From: Roseicyclus salinarum
GTDB taxonomy: Bacteria; Pseudomonadota; Alphaproteobacteria; Rhodobacterales; Rhodobacteraceae
Length of the DNA: 64,000 nucleotides
Assembly (NCBI RefSeq): GCF_029624655.1
Contig: NZ_JARRSA010000006.1
Coordinates: forward strand, 62,001 to 126,000
Reading direction: 5' to 3'
The notes below the pieces were generated by a model. The model did no database searches and was not told the DNA's origin. It saw only the letters and a list, made by a program, of their open reading frames with translations. Positions within the stretch are counted from its first letter, which is position 1. Every line of letters starts with the position of its first letter. The translations under genes were made by a program, and so were the position numbers. Positions 53,775-62,291 of the stretch are shown here, one piece after another.

Positions 53775-53849
53775 TGGCTGGGGTGGTAGGATTCGAACCT
53801 ACGGTACACGGTACCAAAAACCGCTGCCTTACCGCTTGGCTACACCCCA
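53775..53849 (-). tRNA. tRNA-Gln (anticodon TTG)
   Basis: Minus strand: acceptor TGGGGTG pairs with CACCCCA, the D-arm is GCCAAGCGGTAAGGC, the anticodon stem GCGGT/ACCGT holds loop TTTTGGT with anticodon TTG, the T-arm GTAGG/CCTAC has the TTCGAAT loop, discriminator G, and a CCA end is encoded at 53775-53777. A standard functional tRNA. It borders the accessory region and would suit an integration target. Confidence 0.95.
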
Positions 53850-53987
53850 ACTGTGTCGAGCTAGCTACTCAATCGGCCGCGGGGGATCAAGACCCGGCGG
53901 CGACTTTTGTGCGCTGTCGCTCCGCGATCTGCGCGTAACCCTGTCTGCCGCGTCCCGCAAGCCGCCGGCTCCGGTGTGCGCGGTCGC

Positions 53988-54836
53988 CTAAAGGCGGATC
54001 GGGTTCGCCTTGGCGAGCGCGTCGAAGTCCATCAGGCCGCGGATCAACTGCGGCATCTGGTCGAGCGGGATCATGTTCGGGCCGTCGGAAGGGGCGGTGT
54101 CGGGCGCCTCGTGCGTCTCGATGAACATGGCCGCGATCCCGAGCGAGACGGCGGCCCGTGCCATCACGGGGGCGAATTCGCGCTGCCCGCCGGACGAGCC
54201 GCCCTGGCCGCCCGGCTGCTGGACGGCGTGCGTCGCGTCCATCACGACCGGGTAGCCCGTCTTCATCATCTCGGGAAGCGCGCGCATGTCCGTCACGAGC
54301 GTGTTGTAGCCGAAGGAGACGCCGCGCTCGGTCAGCAGGATGCGCTCGTTCCCGGTCGAAGCGACCTTTGCCGCGACGTTGGCCATGTCCCACGGCGCCA
54401 GGAACTGGCCCTTCTTGACGTTGACCGCCGCGCCCGTTTCGCCGGCGGCGATCAGAAGGTCGGTCTGACGGCACAGGAAGGCCGGGATCTGAAGGATGTC
54501 GCAGGCCTGCGCCGCGGGCGCGCAATGCTCGGGCGCGTGAACGTCCGTCAGTACGGGGCAGCCGACGCGGGCGCGCACCTCCGACAGGATTCCGAGGCCC
54601 GCCTCCATGCCGAGGCCGCGCCGGCCCGACAGGCTGGTTCGGTTGGCCTTGTCGTAGCTGGCCTTGAAGACGTAGGCGGCGCCCGCCTTTGCGCAGGCTT
54701 CGGCCATGCGGTCCGCGATCATCAGCGCATGGTCGAGGCCCTCGAGCTGGCAGGGGCCGGCGATCACGGTCAGCGGCCTGTCGTTTCCGACCGTGACCGC
54801 GCCGGGCAGGCCGGTGCCGATTTCCACCTCTCGCAT
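53988..54836 (-). CDS. kdsA: 3-deoxy-D-manno-octulosonate 8-phosphate synthase
   Basis: 282 aa, the usual length. Motifs: VIAGPCQLEGLDHAL, FKASYDKANRTS, VLTDVHAPEHCAPAA, AVNVKKGQFLAPWDM, ERGVSFGYNTLVTDMR and VMDATHAVQQPGG. It condenses phosphoenolpyruvate with arabinose 5-phosphate to KDO-8-phosphate, needed for LPS and KDO-containing capsule. The next upstream gene on the strand is the capsule-export kpsE-like gene, 26 bases away, so this kdsA copy may serve capsule synthesis. A cysteine position typical of metal-dependent KDO8PS is not securely assigned. Confidence 0.96.
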   Translation of the reverse strand: MREVEIGTGLPGAVTVGNDRPLTVIAGPCQLEGLDHALMIADRMAEACAKAGAAYVFKASYDKANRTSLSGRRGLGMEAGLGILSEVRARVGCPVLTDVHAPEHCAPAAQACDILQIPAFLCRQTDLLIAAGETGAAVNVKKGQFLAPWDMANVAAKVASTGNERILLTERGVSFGYNTLVTDMRALPEMMKTGYPVVMDATHAVQQPGGQGGSSGGQREFAPVMARAAVSLGIAAMFIETHEAPDTAPSDGPNMIPLDQMPQLIRGLMDFDALAKANPIRL

Positions 54837-54862
54837 GGGACGTCCTTTCGCCGGGGTCCGCG

Positions 54863-56650
54863 TCAGGAACTGACCTGTTCGCGCAGGATCGATACCGTCA
54901 TCGAGATCAGAAGGTAAATCCCCGAGAAGACCAGAAGCGCGAGCAGCGTGTTCTCGAACGCCCTCGGGTAGGCGGCGGCGTCGGGCGCGATCGGGAAGAC
55001 GCCGATCGACAGGTAGAGCGTCTGGCGGTTGGCCTCCATCCGGGCCATCTCCATCTGCTGGAGCGCCTGCGACAGCATCATCTGCCGCGTCTCGAGGTCG
55101 GCCTGCGCGATGATCAGCTCCGACTGGATGCGCGCCATCGAGACTTCGCCGCTTCCCGCCTCGGTTAGGCCGGCGCGCAGCTCCTCGATCAGGTTCTCGA
55201 GGCGGGCGATGTTGCGTTCGGCGACGGCGACGCGGGTCTCGTTGGGCCGCGACACCGCCAGCAGCTCGTCGAGGCGAAGGCGCTCTTCCTGAAGCTGCGT
55301 CTCGAAGTTCTGGATCTGGCCGAACACGGTCGAGACCTCGGCCTCGGTCGACAGCACGCCGCGCTGCTCCTGCAGGTTCAGGACGCGGTTCTGCGCCTCC
55401 AGAACGCGGCTCTCGGCCTCTTCGAAGCTTTCCCGCGCGCCGGCCATCTGGTCGCCGCGAAGACGCTGGCTCATCTGGTCCACGCGCTCCTCGGCGTAGC
55501 GGATCAGCGCCTCCGAGAAGGCCTGGCTGACCTGTGGGTCGGCGGCGGCGACCTCCATCCGGATCAGGCCCTCGGTGGGGTCGTAGCCGATCTGGAGGTG
55601 GCGGCGGTAGGTGTCGTACATCGCCTCGACCGTGGCATCGGGCGCGAGCCGGGTCAGGGGGTCGATATCGTCGCCCGAGAAATGCCCGCGAAACCCGAGC
55701 TCCTCGTCGAGCCGCAGCATCGCCTCGCGGCTTTCGAGGAAGGCCTGCACGGTGATGCTTTCCTGCACGGTGGCGAAGCCGCCGCTGCCCAGCAGTCCGC
55801 CGAGCCCCCCGCCTGCGCCTGCGCCGCTTTCGGCCTTCTGGATCACGAACTCGGTGTTGGTGGCATACATCGGCGTCGCCACCCGGAAGTAGTAGTAGGC
55901 CACCAGAAGCGTCGGAAGCAGCACGAAGAACGCAAGGCGCGTCCCCAGAAGGACCAGCTTCTTGCGGCGGCGGCGCGCGATGTCGCGCTGGACCTGCTGG
56001 ATCTGGGCCGCACGATCATCGGCGATGGCGGGCTGGGACGGCGCGGGGTGCGGCACGGCAGGCTGGCTCGGGCGCGGGGCGGCCGGCAGTTGGTTGCCCG
56101 CGTCGCGGTCCGGGACCGCGGCGACGGCGGTGTCGGTGGCGGGCCGTGCGGGGTCCTGCCTCTGGCCTTCGTGGACCACCAGTTCCAGCTTGCCGCCGCG
56201 CGCGAAGGGGTCGATGCCCCGCTTGCGCAAAAGCCGCACGGCGTCGAAATCGGAGTCCGGCGAAAGCCCGTGCTTCTGGGCGATGCGGCGGGCCATGCGC
56301 AGCTGCCGTCCGGTCAGGCCTTCGGACCTGACCGCGGCGATGTCCTGATCGGCCGTGGGCGCGGCGGCGGGCACAGCGCGCGGGGGCTCTGCGTCGTGAT
56401 GGGCGTCGTGGTGGGCGTCCTGCGCGGACGCGCCGTCGGCGGCCCTTTCCTCTCCCATCCTGTCATGCGCGGCCGAGCCCGGAAACGGCCCGAGCCCGAA
56501 GCCGTCTTCGGTGGGTTCCGTGCGCGGGGCCGAGGGCTGGGGCGTGCCGGTCACGTCCGCGCGCGGCCGCGCGGCCGGCGCGACGGCGGCGGGGGGCGTG
56601 GCGCCCGGACGGCGGATGCGGAATTTCCTAGCCCTGGGTTTCGTAGTCAT
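54863..56650 (-). CDS. Capsule polysaccharide export inner-membrane protein, KpsE/Wzz-like
   Basis: 595 aa from the ATG at 56650, which lies inside the 3' end of the kpsT-like gene (23-base overlap). The N-terminal 180 residues are proline/alanine-rich and probably unstructured, with a small RQLRMARRIAQKHGL helix module. The first membrane segment is LAFFVLLPTLLVAYYYF, a long periplasmic coiled coil (about 330-545) follows, and the last segment is ALLVFSGIYLLISMTVSIL. This is the two-segment PCP/KpsE topology. It links the ABC exporter to the outer membrane exporter. Confidence 0.88.
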   Translation of the reverse strand: MTTKPRARKFRIRRPGATPPAAVAPAARPRADVTGTPQPSAPRTEPTEDGFGLGPFPGSAAHDRMGEERAADGASAQDAHHDAHHDAEPPRAVPAAAPTADQDIAAVRSEGLTGRQLRMARRIAQKHGLSPDSDFDAVRLLRKRGIDPFARGGKLELVVHEGQRQDPARPATDTAVAAVPDRDAGNQLPAAPRPSQPAVPHPAPSQPAIADDRAAQIQQVQRDIARRRRKKLVLLGTRLAFFVLLPTLLVAYYYFRVATPMYATNTEFVIQKAESGAGAGGGLGGLLGSGGFATVQESITVQAFLESREAMLRLDEELGFRGHFSGDDIDPLTRLAPDATVEAMYDTYRRHLQIGYDPTEGLIRMEVAAADPQVSQAFSEALIRYAEERVDQMSQRLRGDQMAGARESFEEAESRVLEAQNRVLNLQEQRGVLSTEAEVSTVFGQIQNFETQLQEERLRLDELLAVSRPNETRVAVAERNIARLENLIEELRAGLTEAGSGEVSMARIQSELIIAQADLETRQMMLSQALQQMEMARMEANRQTLYLSIGVFPIAPDAAAYPRAFENTLLALLVFSGIYLLISMTVSILREQVSS

Positions 56651-57287
56651 AGAGCTGCCTTGCCTCTTCGAGCGTATCGAATTCGTAAAGTTGTCCGTCG
56701 CGCAGAACGGCCGCGCGCCGGGCGAATTTCTCCAGCGTCTGCATCTGGTGCGAGACGATGACGACGGTGGCATCCCTCAGCCGGTCGGCCAGGATGCCGC
56801 CTGCGCGGCGGTTGAACTCGGCATCCGTCGATGCGGGCATCCCCTCGTCGATGAGGTAGATGTCGAATTCCAGCGCCAGCAGGAGCGAGAAGTTGAACCG
56901 CGCCCTCATGCCGGCCGAGTAGGTCCCGAGCGGCATGTCGAAATATTCCTCGATGCCGCAGACCCAGCGGCTGAAGGCCTCCACGTAGTCGGGATCGAGC
57001 CCGTAGAGACGGGCGATGTAGCGCGCGTTCTCGGTGCCGGTGAGCTTGCCGATCACTCCGCCCATGAACCCCAGCGGGAACGAGATCCGGCAGTTCCGGT
57101 AGATATGCCCCTCGTCGGGTTTCTCCAATCCCGCCATCATCTTTATGAGCGTGGTCTTGCCCGTTCCGTTCGGCGCGAGGATGCCCAGCGAATAGCCCAG
57201 ATCGACCTTGAAGGACGCCCGGTCGAGGATGACCTTGCGGCGCTCTCCGGTCCAGAACGACTTCGATACATCGGCGAATTCCAGCAT
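56628..57287 (-). CDS. Capsular polysaccharide ABC exporter ATP-binding protein, KpsT-like
   Basis: 219 aa. Walker A is LAPNGTGKTTLIKMM, the signature YSAGMRARFNFSLLLALEF, Walker B IYLIDEGMP, switch histidine in VIVSHQMQTLEKF; all are the KpsT/Wzt/RfbE variants. It energises export of the capsule polymer. The KpsM permease is not in this window. The overlap with the kpsE-like gene suggests translational coupling. Confidence 0.92.
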   Translation of the reverse strand: MLEFADVSKSFWTGERRKVILDRASFKVDLGYSLGILAPNGTGKTTLIKMMAGLEKPDEGHIYRNCRISFPLGFMGGVIGKLTGTENARYIARLYGLDPDYVEAFSRWVCGIEEYFDMPLGTYSAGMRARFNFSLLLALEFDIYLIDEGMPASTDAEFNRRAGGILADRLRDATVVIVSHQMQTLEKFARRAAVLRDGQLYEFDTLEEARQLYDYETQG

Positions 57288-57517
57288 TCCCGCTGTCTGC
57301 CCTTCGTTGCACGGCCCTTGGTGCCTGACCTGCCGGACGCCCGATCTCGCGCCGGGCTGACGCGGGCCACACTAGATGTGCTTTGGGACCGTTTTATGGT
57401 TTCTGGCCTCCGAGCGATACGCTTTTTTTCGCTCATTTGACGCAAGCGGGCGGCGGGGCGCCGGCCGGGGCGTGCCGACGGGCGGAAGCCGGCCGGCCCG
57501 AGGCGCCCGGCCGCGCG

Positions 57518-58426
57518 TCAGTCGTAGCCGTAGGCGTCGGGCGCATGGCAGACGTGGCGGGCGCATTCGATCTCCAGCGTCGTGGAGCGGATGCCGTGCC
57601 GTTGCGCGAGGCTGCGCTTCGCGTCGGCCTTCACCTTGTCCGCGTCGCCCCAGCGGTCTGGTTCGATCGCGAGATGGGCGTCGAGCGCGACCTGGTCCTC
57701 GGCGACCAGCCAGAGGCGCAGATTGTGCACGTCCGCCACCCCGTCGAGCGCGGCAAGGTCCCGCCGCACCGCCTCGGTGTCCGCGTCCTGGGGGCTTGCC
57801 AGCATGAGGATGCGGATGACCTTCGGCGTCTCGAGGCCCACCTGCAACAGGATGTAGCCCGCGATCAGCAGCGTCACGAGCGGATCGACGAAGGTCCAGC
57901 CGAACAGCAGGATCAGCGAACCGGCCACGATCACCGCCAGCGACCCCATCGCGTCGGCGAGGTTGTGGAGGAAGGCGGCGCGGATGTTCACGCTCGTCCT
58001 GGACATCGCGTAGGTCAGCGCGGCGGTGGCGAGGTCCACGACAAGCGCCACGCCCGCGATGATCACGATCAGCCAGCCCTCGACGGGGCTCGGGTCGAGG
58101 ACGCGCAGCACCGCCTCGTAGACGAGGTACAGCCCGAGGACCGCGAGCGTGGTGTAGTTCACCAGCGCCGCGACGACCTCGGCGCGCGCGTAGCCGAAGG
58201 TCATGCCGGCATCCGCGGGCCTGCGCGCGATGCGGCGCGCGCCGAAGGCGATGATCAGGGCGATGGCGTCCGAGAAGTTGTGCAGCGCGTCGGCGATCAG
58301 CGCGAGCGACCCCGCGAAGATGCCGCCGATAACCTGCGCCGCTGTCAGTCCGAGGTTGACCGCGATGGCGAGGCCGACGCGCCTGTCGCCGGCGGATGCG
58401 TCCACATGATGATGTCCATGGGCCAT
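57518..58426 (-). CDS. Cation diffusion facilitator (zinc/metal efflux)
   Basis: 302 aa, six membrane segments. The N-terminus is MAHGHHH (metal-collecting). The metal site is in LIADALHNFSDAIALIIAF (D-x-x-x-N-x-x-D variant HNFSD) and FLHNLADAMGSLAVI (HNLAD). The C-terminal cytoplasmic domain has VHNLRLWLVAEDQVALDAHL. It exports Zn, Co or Cd in exchange for protons. It starts one base after the stop of the permease upstream, in the ArsR-controlled operon. Confidence 0.93.
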   Translation of the reverse strand: MAHGHHHVDASAGDRRVGLAIAVNLGLTAAQVIGGIFAGSLALIADALHNFSDAIALIIAFGARRIARRPADAGMTFGYARAEVVAALVNYTTLAVLGLYLVYEAVLRVLDPSPVEGWLIVIIAGVALVVDLATAALTYAMSRTSVNIRAAFLHNLADAMGSLAVIVAGSLILLFGWTFVDPLVTLLIAGYILLQVGLETPKVIRILMLASPQDADTEAVRRDLAALDGVADVHNLRLWLVAEDQVALDAHLAIEPDRWGDADKVKADAKRSLAQRHGIRSTTLEIECARHVCHAPDAYGYD

Positions 58427-58427
58427 G

Positions 58428-59453
58428 TCATGCCATGTAGGACCAGATCGTGCCCGCTGCGAGGGCCCCGGCGAAGGCGAAGCCGATATAGGCCGCGAAG
58501 ACGCGCGGTTTCACCAGCGCCCAGACCGCAACGGCCGCCGGGATGCAGCTGACGCCGCCCGCTATGACGAAGGCCATGGCCGCGCCGGGGTTCATGCCCT
58601 GCGCAAGCAGTCCCTCCAGAAGCGGCACGGCGGCGTAGCCGTTGAGGTAGGCGGGCGCGCCCACCAGCGCCGCCAGCGCGATCGGCCCGAAGCCGTCCCC
58701 GCCGATGACGCCCGCGATGAGCTCGGCGGGGACGTATCGGATCAGCAGCGCCTGCAGGAGATAGGCGAGCATCAGCCACTTGCCGAGGAAGACGAGGTTG
58801 GCCCAGCCGCTGTCGCGGAAGATGCGCAACCGTTCGCCCTCCTGCCAGAAGCGCCAGTTCAGCGTCAGCTTCCGCGCCTTGCAGCAGCCGCCGACTGCGG
58901 GTTGGCTTCTGAGCGGGTCCGCGAAAACCGGCGTGGCCGCCATCAGCTTGACCGTCAGTCCGCCCGCAAGGCCCAACCCGACCGCGGCGACCGCCTTGGC
59001 GAGCGCGAAGTCCAGGCCGAGGCCGCCCGCGGTGATCGCGAACATGGCAGGGTCCATGAGCGGCGATGCGAGCCAGAAGGCCATGACCGCCGAGAGGGGC
59101 GCGCCCGCGGCCAGAAGCGCCGCGACGAAGGGGATCACCTGGCACGAACAGAACGGCGAGAGGCCGCCGACCAGCGCGCCGACGACGATCATCCGCGTCT
59201 CCCGTCCGGTGAACGCTCCGTCGAGCAGCCGCTCGGAACCGCTGGCCTTCATGACCGCGATCGCCGCGACGGCGAACAGGATGTAGGGCAGGGTGCCCGC
59301 GAAGCTTTCCAGCGTCTCCCCGATGGTCGGGACGACCTCCGGCGCATCGAACAGGGCGAGCGTCAGCACGATCAGCGCGCCGGTCAGCGCGACCTTGTCG
59401 ATGCGCGCCCAGGCCGAGCCGAAGGGGCGCAGGGTCGTGGAGAGGTCAGTCAT
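58428..59453 (-). CDS. Permease of the SO_0444/pfam03773 metal-efflux group
   Basis: 341 aa from the ATG at 59453, overlapping the arsR-type gene by eight bases. Membrane protein with the SCS-type motif FCSCQVIPFVAALLAAGAPL and VMAFWLASPLMDPAMFAI, then a second copy near YLNGYAAVPLLEGLL and GAAMAFVIAGGVSCIPAAV. The FCSCQ cysteines probably bind metal. The nearest named relatives are Cu/Zn efflux permeases of SO_0444 type; ArsP-like export of arsenicals is an alternative. Confidence 0.85.
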   Translation of the reverse strand: MTDLSTTLRPFGSAWARIDKVALTGALIVLTLALFDAPEVVPTIGETLESFAGTLPYILFAVAAIAVMKASGSERLLDGAFTGRETRMIVVGALVGGLSPFCSCQVIPFVAALLAAGAPLSAVMAFWLASPLMDPAMFAITAGGLGLDFALAKAVAAVGLGLAGGLTVKLMAATPVFADPLRSQPAVGGCCKARKLTLNWRFWQEGERLRIFRDSGWANLVFLGKWLMLAYLLQALLIRYVPAELIAGVIGGDGFGPIALAALVGAPAYLNGYAAVPLLEGLLAQGMNPGAAMAFVIAGGVSCIPAAVAVWALVKPRVFAAYIGFAFAGALAAGTIWSYMA

Positions 59454-59790
59454 GGTGTCCGTCCGCAACAAGATGCCCGCCACGGTCGGCGCAGCATTCG
59501 GAAATCAGGAATTTCGACAATCCCTCGACTTCGCCGATGGCGATGGAGGTCAGGATGCGCCGCCCCTCGCGCCGCTGGATCACCAGACCGGCCGAGGCGA
59601 GCTGCTTGAGGTGATGCGTCAGGACGCTGCCGGTCACGCCGACATCCCCGCCGAGCGCGCCGATGGGAAGGCCCTCGGGCCCGGCGCGCACGAGACGCCG
59701 CAGGATCGCGAGGCGGGCCTCCGATCCGAGGGCGGCGAAGGCGGTGGCGGCCCAAGTGAGTTCGGGAAGGGGCAGAGCTGACGTTTTCAT
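59446..59790 (-). CDS. ArsR/SmtB-family metal-responsive repressor
   Basis: 114 aa. The winged helix reads AALGSEARLAILRRLVRAG and DVGVTGSVLTHHLKQLASAGLV. The C-terminal tail has ECCADRGGHLVADGHHD, with a cysteine pair and several histidines that could bind Zn, Cu or another soft metal. It is the first gene of the operon with the SO_0444-like permease and the CDF. An operator-like palindrome sits just before its start. Confidence 0.93.
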   Translation of the reverse strand: MKTSALPLPELTWAATAFAALGSEARLAILRRLVRAGPEGLPIGALGGDVGVTGSVLTHHLKQLASAGLVIQRREGRRILTSIAIGEVEGLSKFLISECCADRGGHLVADGHHD

Positions 59791-59792
59791 GA

Positions 59793-59808
59793 TTCTATGA
59801 TTATAGAA
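59793..59808. promoter_or_regulatory. Operator-like palindrome for the ArsR-type repressor
   Basis: TTCTAT (59793-59798) and ATAGAA (59803-59808) are exact inverted arms around GATT, in the AT-rich spacer directly before the arsR-type start (59790). ArsR/SmtB repressors bind such short AT-rich palindromes near the promoter; repression of the metal-efflux operon is inferred. Confidence 0.6.
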
Positions 59809-59884
59809 ATATAAAATGGATGTCCATCGCGAATCTGCCGGGCCGGGGCTGACACCCGCGGCCGCCGCACCTAGCTTGCCTCCC

Positions 59885-60478
59885 ATGATGCAAAGCGCGC
59901 TTCGCTCCGAGATCTCCGGCTGCCGTCTGTGTGCCGACCGTTTCGCCGCCACGGCGACGCGGCACAGTCCCAATCCCGTCGTCTGGTTCCGTCCCGGCGC
60001 GCGCATCCTGATCGCGAGCCAGGCGCCGGGACTGCGGGTGCACCAGGCCAACACGCCGTTCTGGGACCAGTCGGGCAAGCGGCTGAGGCAGTGGATGGGC
60101 GTCGACGAGGACACGTTCTACGATCGTTCGCGCGTGGCCATCGTGCCGATGGCCTTCTGCTTTCCGGGCTACGACGCAAACGGAAGCGACCTGCCCCCGC
60201 CAAAGGTCTGCGCCGAGACGTGGCGCGCCCGCGCGATGGAGCACCTGGGGCAGGTCGAGCTGACGCTGCTGATCGGCGCCTATGCGCAGGGCTGGCATCT
60301 TGGCGGGCGGATGCCTGTCACCGCCCGTGTCGCGGCATGGCGCGACCATGCGCCCGCCGTCTTCCCGTTGCCTCATCCGTCGTGGCGCAATACCGCATGG
60401 CTGAAGCGCAACCCCTGGTTCGAGGCGGAGCTTCTCCCCGTGCTCAGGACCCGTGTGAAGGAGGCCCTTGGCCGATGA
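59885..60478 (+). CDS. Uracil-DNA glycosylase-family protein
   Basis: 197 aa from the ATG at 59885; a start at 59816 is possible and would begin in the arsR operator region. The family motifs are RILIASQAPGLRVHQANTPF (QAPG, motif A), PMAFCFPGYDANGSDLPPP, and the C-terminal FPLPHPSWRNTAWLKRNPW with the HPS motif. An ISGCRLCADRF N-terminus with cysteines resembles Fe-S UDG families, but the full cysteine set is not seen. Acts on uracil or other damaged bases, or an unknown nucleic acid. Overlaps the SseB-like gene by ATGA. Confidence 0.85.
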   Translation: MMQSALRSEISGCRLCADRFAATATRHSPNPVVWFRPGARILIASQAPGLRVHQANTPFWDQSGKRLRQWMGVDEDTFYDRSRVAIVPMAFCFPGYDANGSDLPPPKVCAETWRARAMEHLGQVELTLLIGAYAQGWHLGGRMPVTARVAAWRDHAPAVFPLPHPSWRNTAWLKRNPWFEAELLPVLRTRVKEALGR

Positions 60479-61269
60479 CGACGACCGACGCGCAAACCCC
60501 GCTCGACGCGGCCCACGCCGCGATGCTGGCAGCTGGCGACGAGGACGGCGTCGCGCGTCTGCAATGGTATGACCGGCTGGCCGGAAGCGAACTGTTCCTG
60601 CTTCTGGAGGCGGAGGCGGAAGGCGAGCGCGTCCGCCCCCGCGTCTTTCCGGTCGAGGGGGGCGCGTTCGTCTGCGTCTTCGACCGCGAGGAACGCCTTT
60701 CGGCCTTCGCCGGCGGGGCGGCGCCCTATGCCTCTCTCTCGGGGCGCGCGCTGGCCGGGATGCTGGCGGGGCAGGGGCTGGGGATGGCCGTCAATCTCGG
60801 CGCCGGCTCGGAAATGCTGCTCGACGCCGAGGCGATCGGCTGGCTTGCCGGAATGCTCGAACGCCGCCCCGACGAGGTCGAGGAGGCGCCCGAGGAAATA
60901 GCGCCGCCCAAAGGATTGCCCGAGCGTCTGTTGACCGCGCTCGACGCGCGCCTCGCCTCGGCGGTCGGTCTTGCCGCGAAGGCCTTCCTCGTAGGCGTCA
61001 CCTACTCGGGCGGCCGGCGCGGGCATCTTCTGGCCTTCGTCGAGGCCATGCCGGGGGCGGAGCCGTCGCTTGCGCGGCTGGTCGGCGAGGCGCTGAGCTT
61101 TTCCGGGCTGGAGGCGGGCACGCTCGACGTGGGCTTCTTCCGCGGCACGGATCCCGTCGTCATGCGCCTCGTGCGCGCGGGCCTCAGGTTCGACCTGCCC
61201 GAACCCGGCGCGCCCGGCGAGCGCCGCGCGCCGGGCAGCGACCCCGACCGCCCGCCGCGCCTGCGCTGA
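60475..61269 (+). CDS. SseB-family protein
   Basis: 264 aa from the ATG overlapping the UDG-family stop. The N-terminal SseB domain is visible as ARLQWYDRLAGSELFLLLEA and RVRPRVFPVEGGAFVCVFD, and continues with GRALAGMLAGQGLGMAVNLG. The C-terminal SseB-like half contains FLVGVTYSGGRRGHLLAFVE. The function of the family is poorly defined. The tail is proline/arginine rich. Coupled translation with the glycosylase is consistent across the overlap. Confidence 0.85.
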   Translation: MTTTDAQTPLDAAHAAMLAAGDEDGVARLQWYDRLAGSELFLLLEAEAEGERVRPRVFPVEGGAFVCVFDREERLSAFAGGAAPYASLSGRALAGMLAGQGLGMAVNLGAGSEMLLDAEAIGWLAGMLERRPDEVEEAPEEIAPPKGLPERLLTALDARLASAVGLAAKAFLVGVTYSGGRRGHLLAFVEAMPGAEPSLARLVGEALSFSGLEAGTLDVGFFRGTDPVVMRLVRAGLRFDLPEPGAPGERRAPGSDPDRPPRLR

Positions 61270-61275
61270 GGCGCG

Positions 61276-62223
61276 TCAGTAGCCCGCGTCGCGGTCCACC
61301 AGGTGCAGGAACGGCTCGCCCGCCTCGCCGCGGCGGATGTTCTCGGCGATGACGCGCGCCGCCGATTTCGGCCGCGTCTCGGACGCGATATGCGGCGTCA
61401 CCGTCACGTTCGGATGCGCCCAGTAGGGATGGCCAGGCGGCAGCGGCTCGGTGCGGAAGACGTCGAGCGTGGCGTGCGCGACCTGACCCGTCCCGAGCGC
61501 CGCCAGAAGCGCGTCGTCGTCGATCAGTGGCCCGCGGCCCGGATTGATCACGACGGCCCCCCGCGGCAGAAGCGCGAGCGTCCTCGCGTTCAGAACGTTC
61601 CCGGTCGCGGGCGTGTCGGGAAGCAGGAGCACGACGATCTCGGCGCGGGACAGCACGGCGTCCAGCCCCTCGTCCCCGTGCGCCGTCTCCACGCCGTCGA
61701 TCTCCTTGCGCGTGCGCGACCAGCCGAGGACGCGGAAGTTGAGGCCGGCCAGCGTCCGGGCGCAGGCCGTCCCGAGCACGCCGAGCCCCAGCATCGCCAC
61801 GGTGCGATCCCGCGCGAGGGGCGGGGCGCTGCCGTTGCGCCAGACCCCGTCCTGCCCGTGGATATGGGTGTCGATCCCGAGGTGGTGGCGCAGGACGTGG
61901 CCCGTGACCCATTCCACCATCCCCTCGGTCAGCCCGTGGTCGACCATCCGCGCGAGCGGCACCTTGAGCGTGGTGTTGCCGGTGACGTCCTCGACCCCCG
62001 CCCAGAGGTTCAGCACCGCCTTCAGCCGCGTGAAGGGCGTGAAGTCCGACAGCCCGCTGTTGGGCGCATAGACGACGTAGTCGACCTCCTCCGCCGGAGC
62101 TTCGGTGGTGAGGGTCGCGTCGTCCAGCCCGACCTCGGACAGCGCCTCGCGCAGGGGGGTCTCGTATTGCGTCCACCGCTCGGATTTTGCGGCGAAAAGG
62201 ATGACGGGCGCGTCGCGGGTCAT
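61276..62223 (-). CDS. D-2-hydroxyacid dehydrogenase, GhrA-like (glyoxylate/hydroxypyruvate reductase)
   Basis: 315 aa from the ATG at 62223. The Rossmann loop is MLGLGVLGTACARTL. Catalytic arginine in VVINPGRGPLIDDDALL, glutamate in LDVFRTEPLPPGHPYW, and histidine in VTVTPHIASETRP, the GhrA arrangement with the PPGHPYW signature. It reduces glyoxylate or hydroxypyruvate with NADPH. Convergent with the SseB-like gene. A 68-bp spacer separates it from rodA upstream. Confidence 0.92.
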   Translation of the reverse strand: MTRDAPVILFAAKSERWTQYETPLREALSEVGLDDATLTTEAPAEEVDYVVYAPNSGLSDFTPFTRLKAVLNLWAGVEDVTGNTTLKVPLARMVDHGLTEGMVEWVTGHVLRHHLGIDTHIHGQDGVWRNGSAPPLARDRTVAMLGLGVLGTACARTLAGLNFRVLGWSRTRKEIDGVETAHGDEGLDAVLSRAEIVVLLLPDTPATGNVLNARTLALLPRGAVVINPGRGPLIDDDALLAALGTGQVAHATLDVFRTEPLPPGHPYWAHPNVTVTPHIASETRPKSAARVIAENIRRGEAGEPFLHLVDRDAGY

Positions 62224-62291
62224 GGCGGGTCCTTCGGCTGGCTGGCGTGCCTTCCGGCTAGCAGCACGGGCAGGCGGCGTCCAGCCGGCGC

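Noticed and set aside
55598-56761. 387-codon plus-strand frame opposite the kpsE-like gene
   Set aside because: Antisense shadow, no motif, and the minus strand has clear membrane and coiled-coil features.
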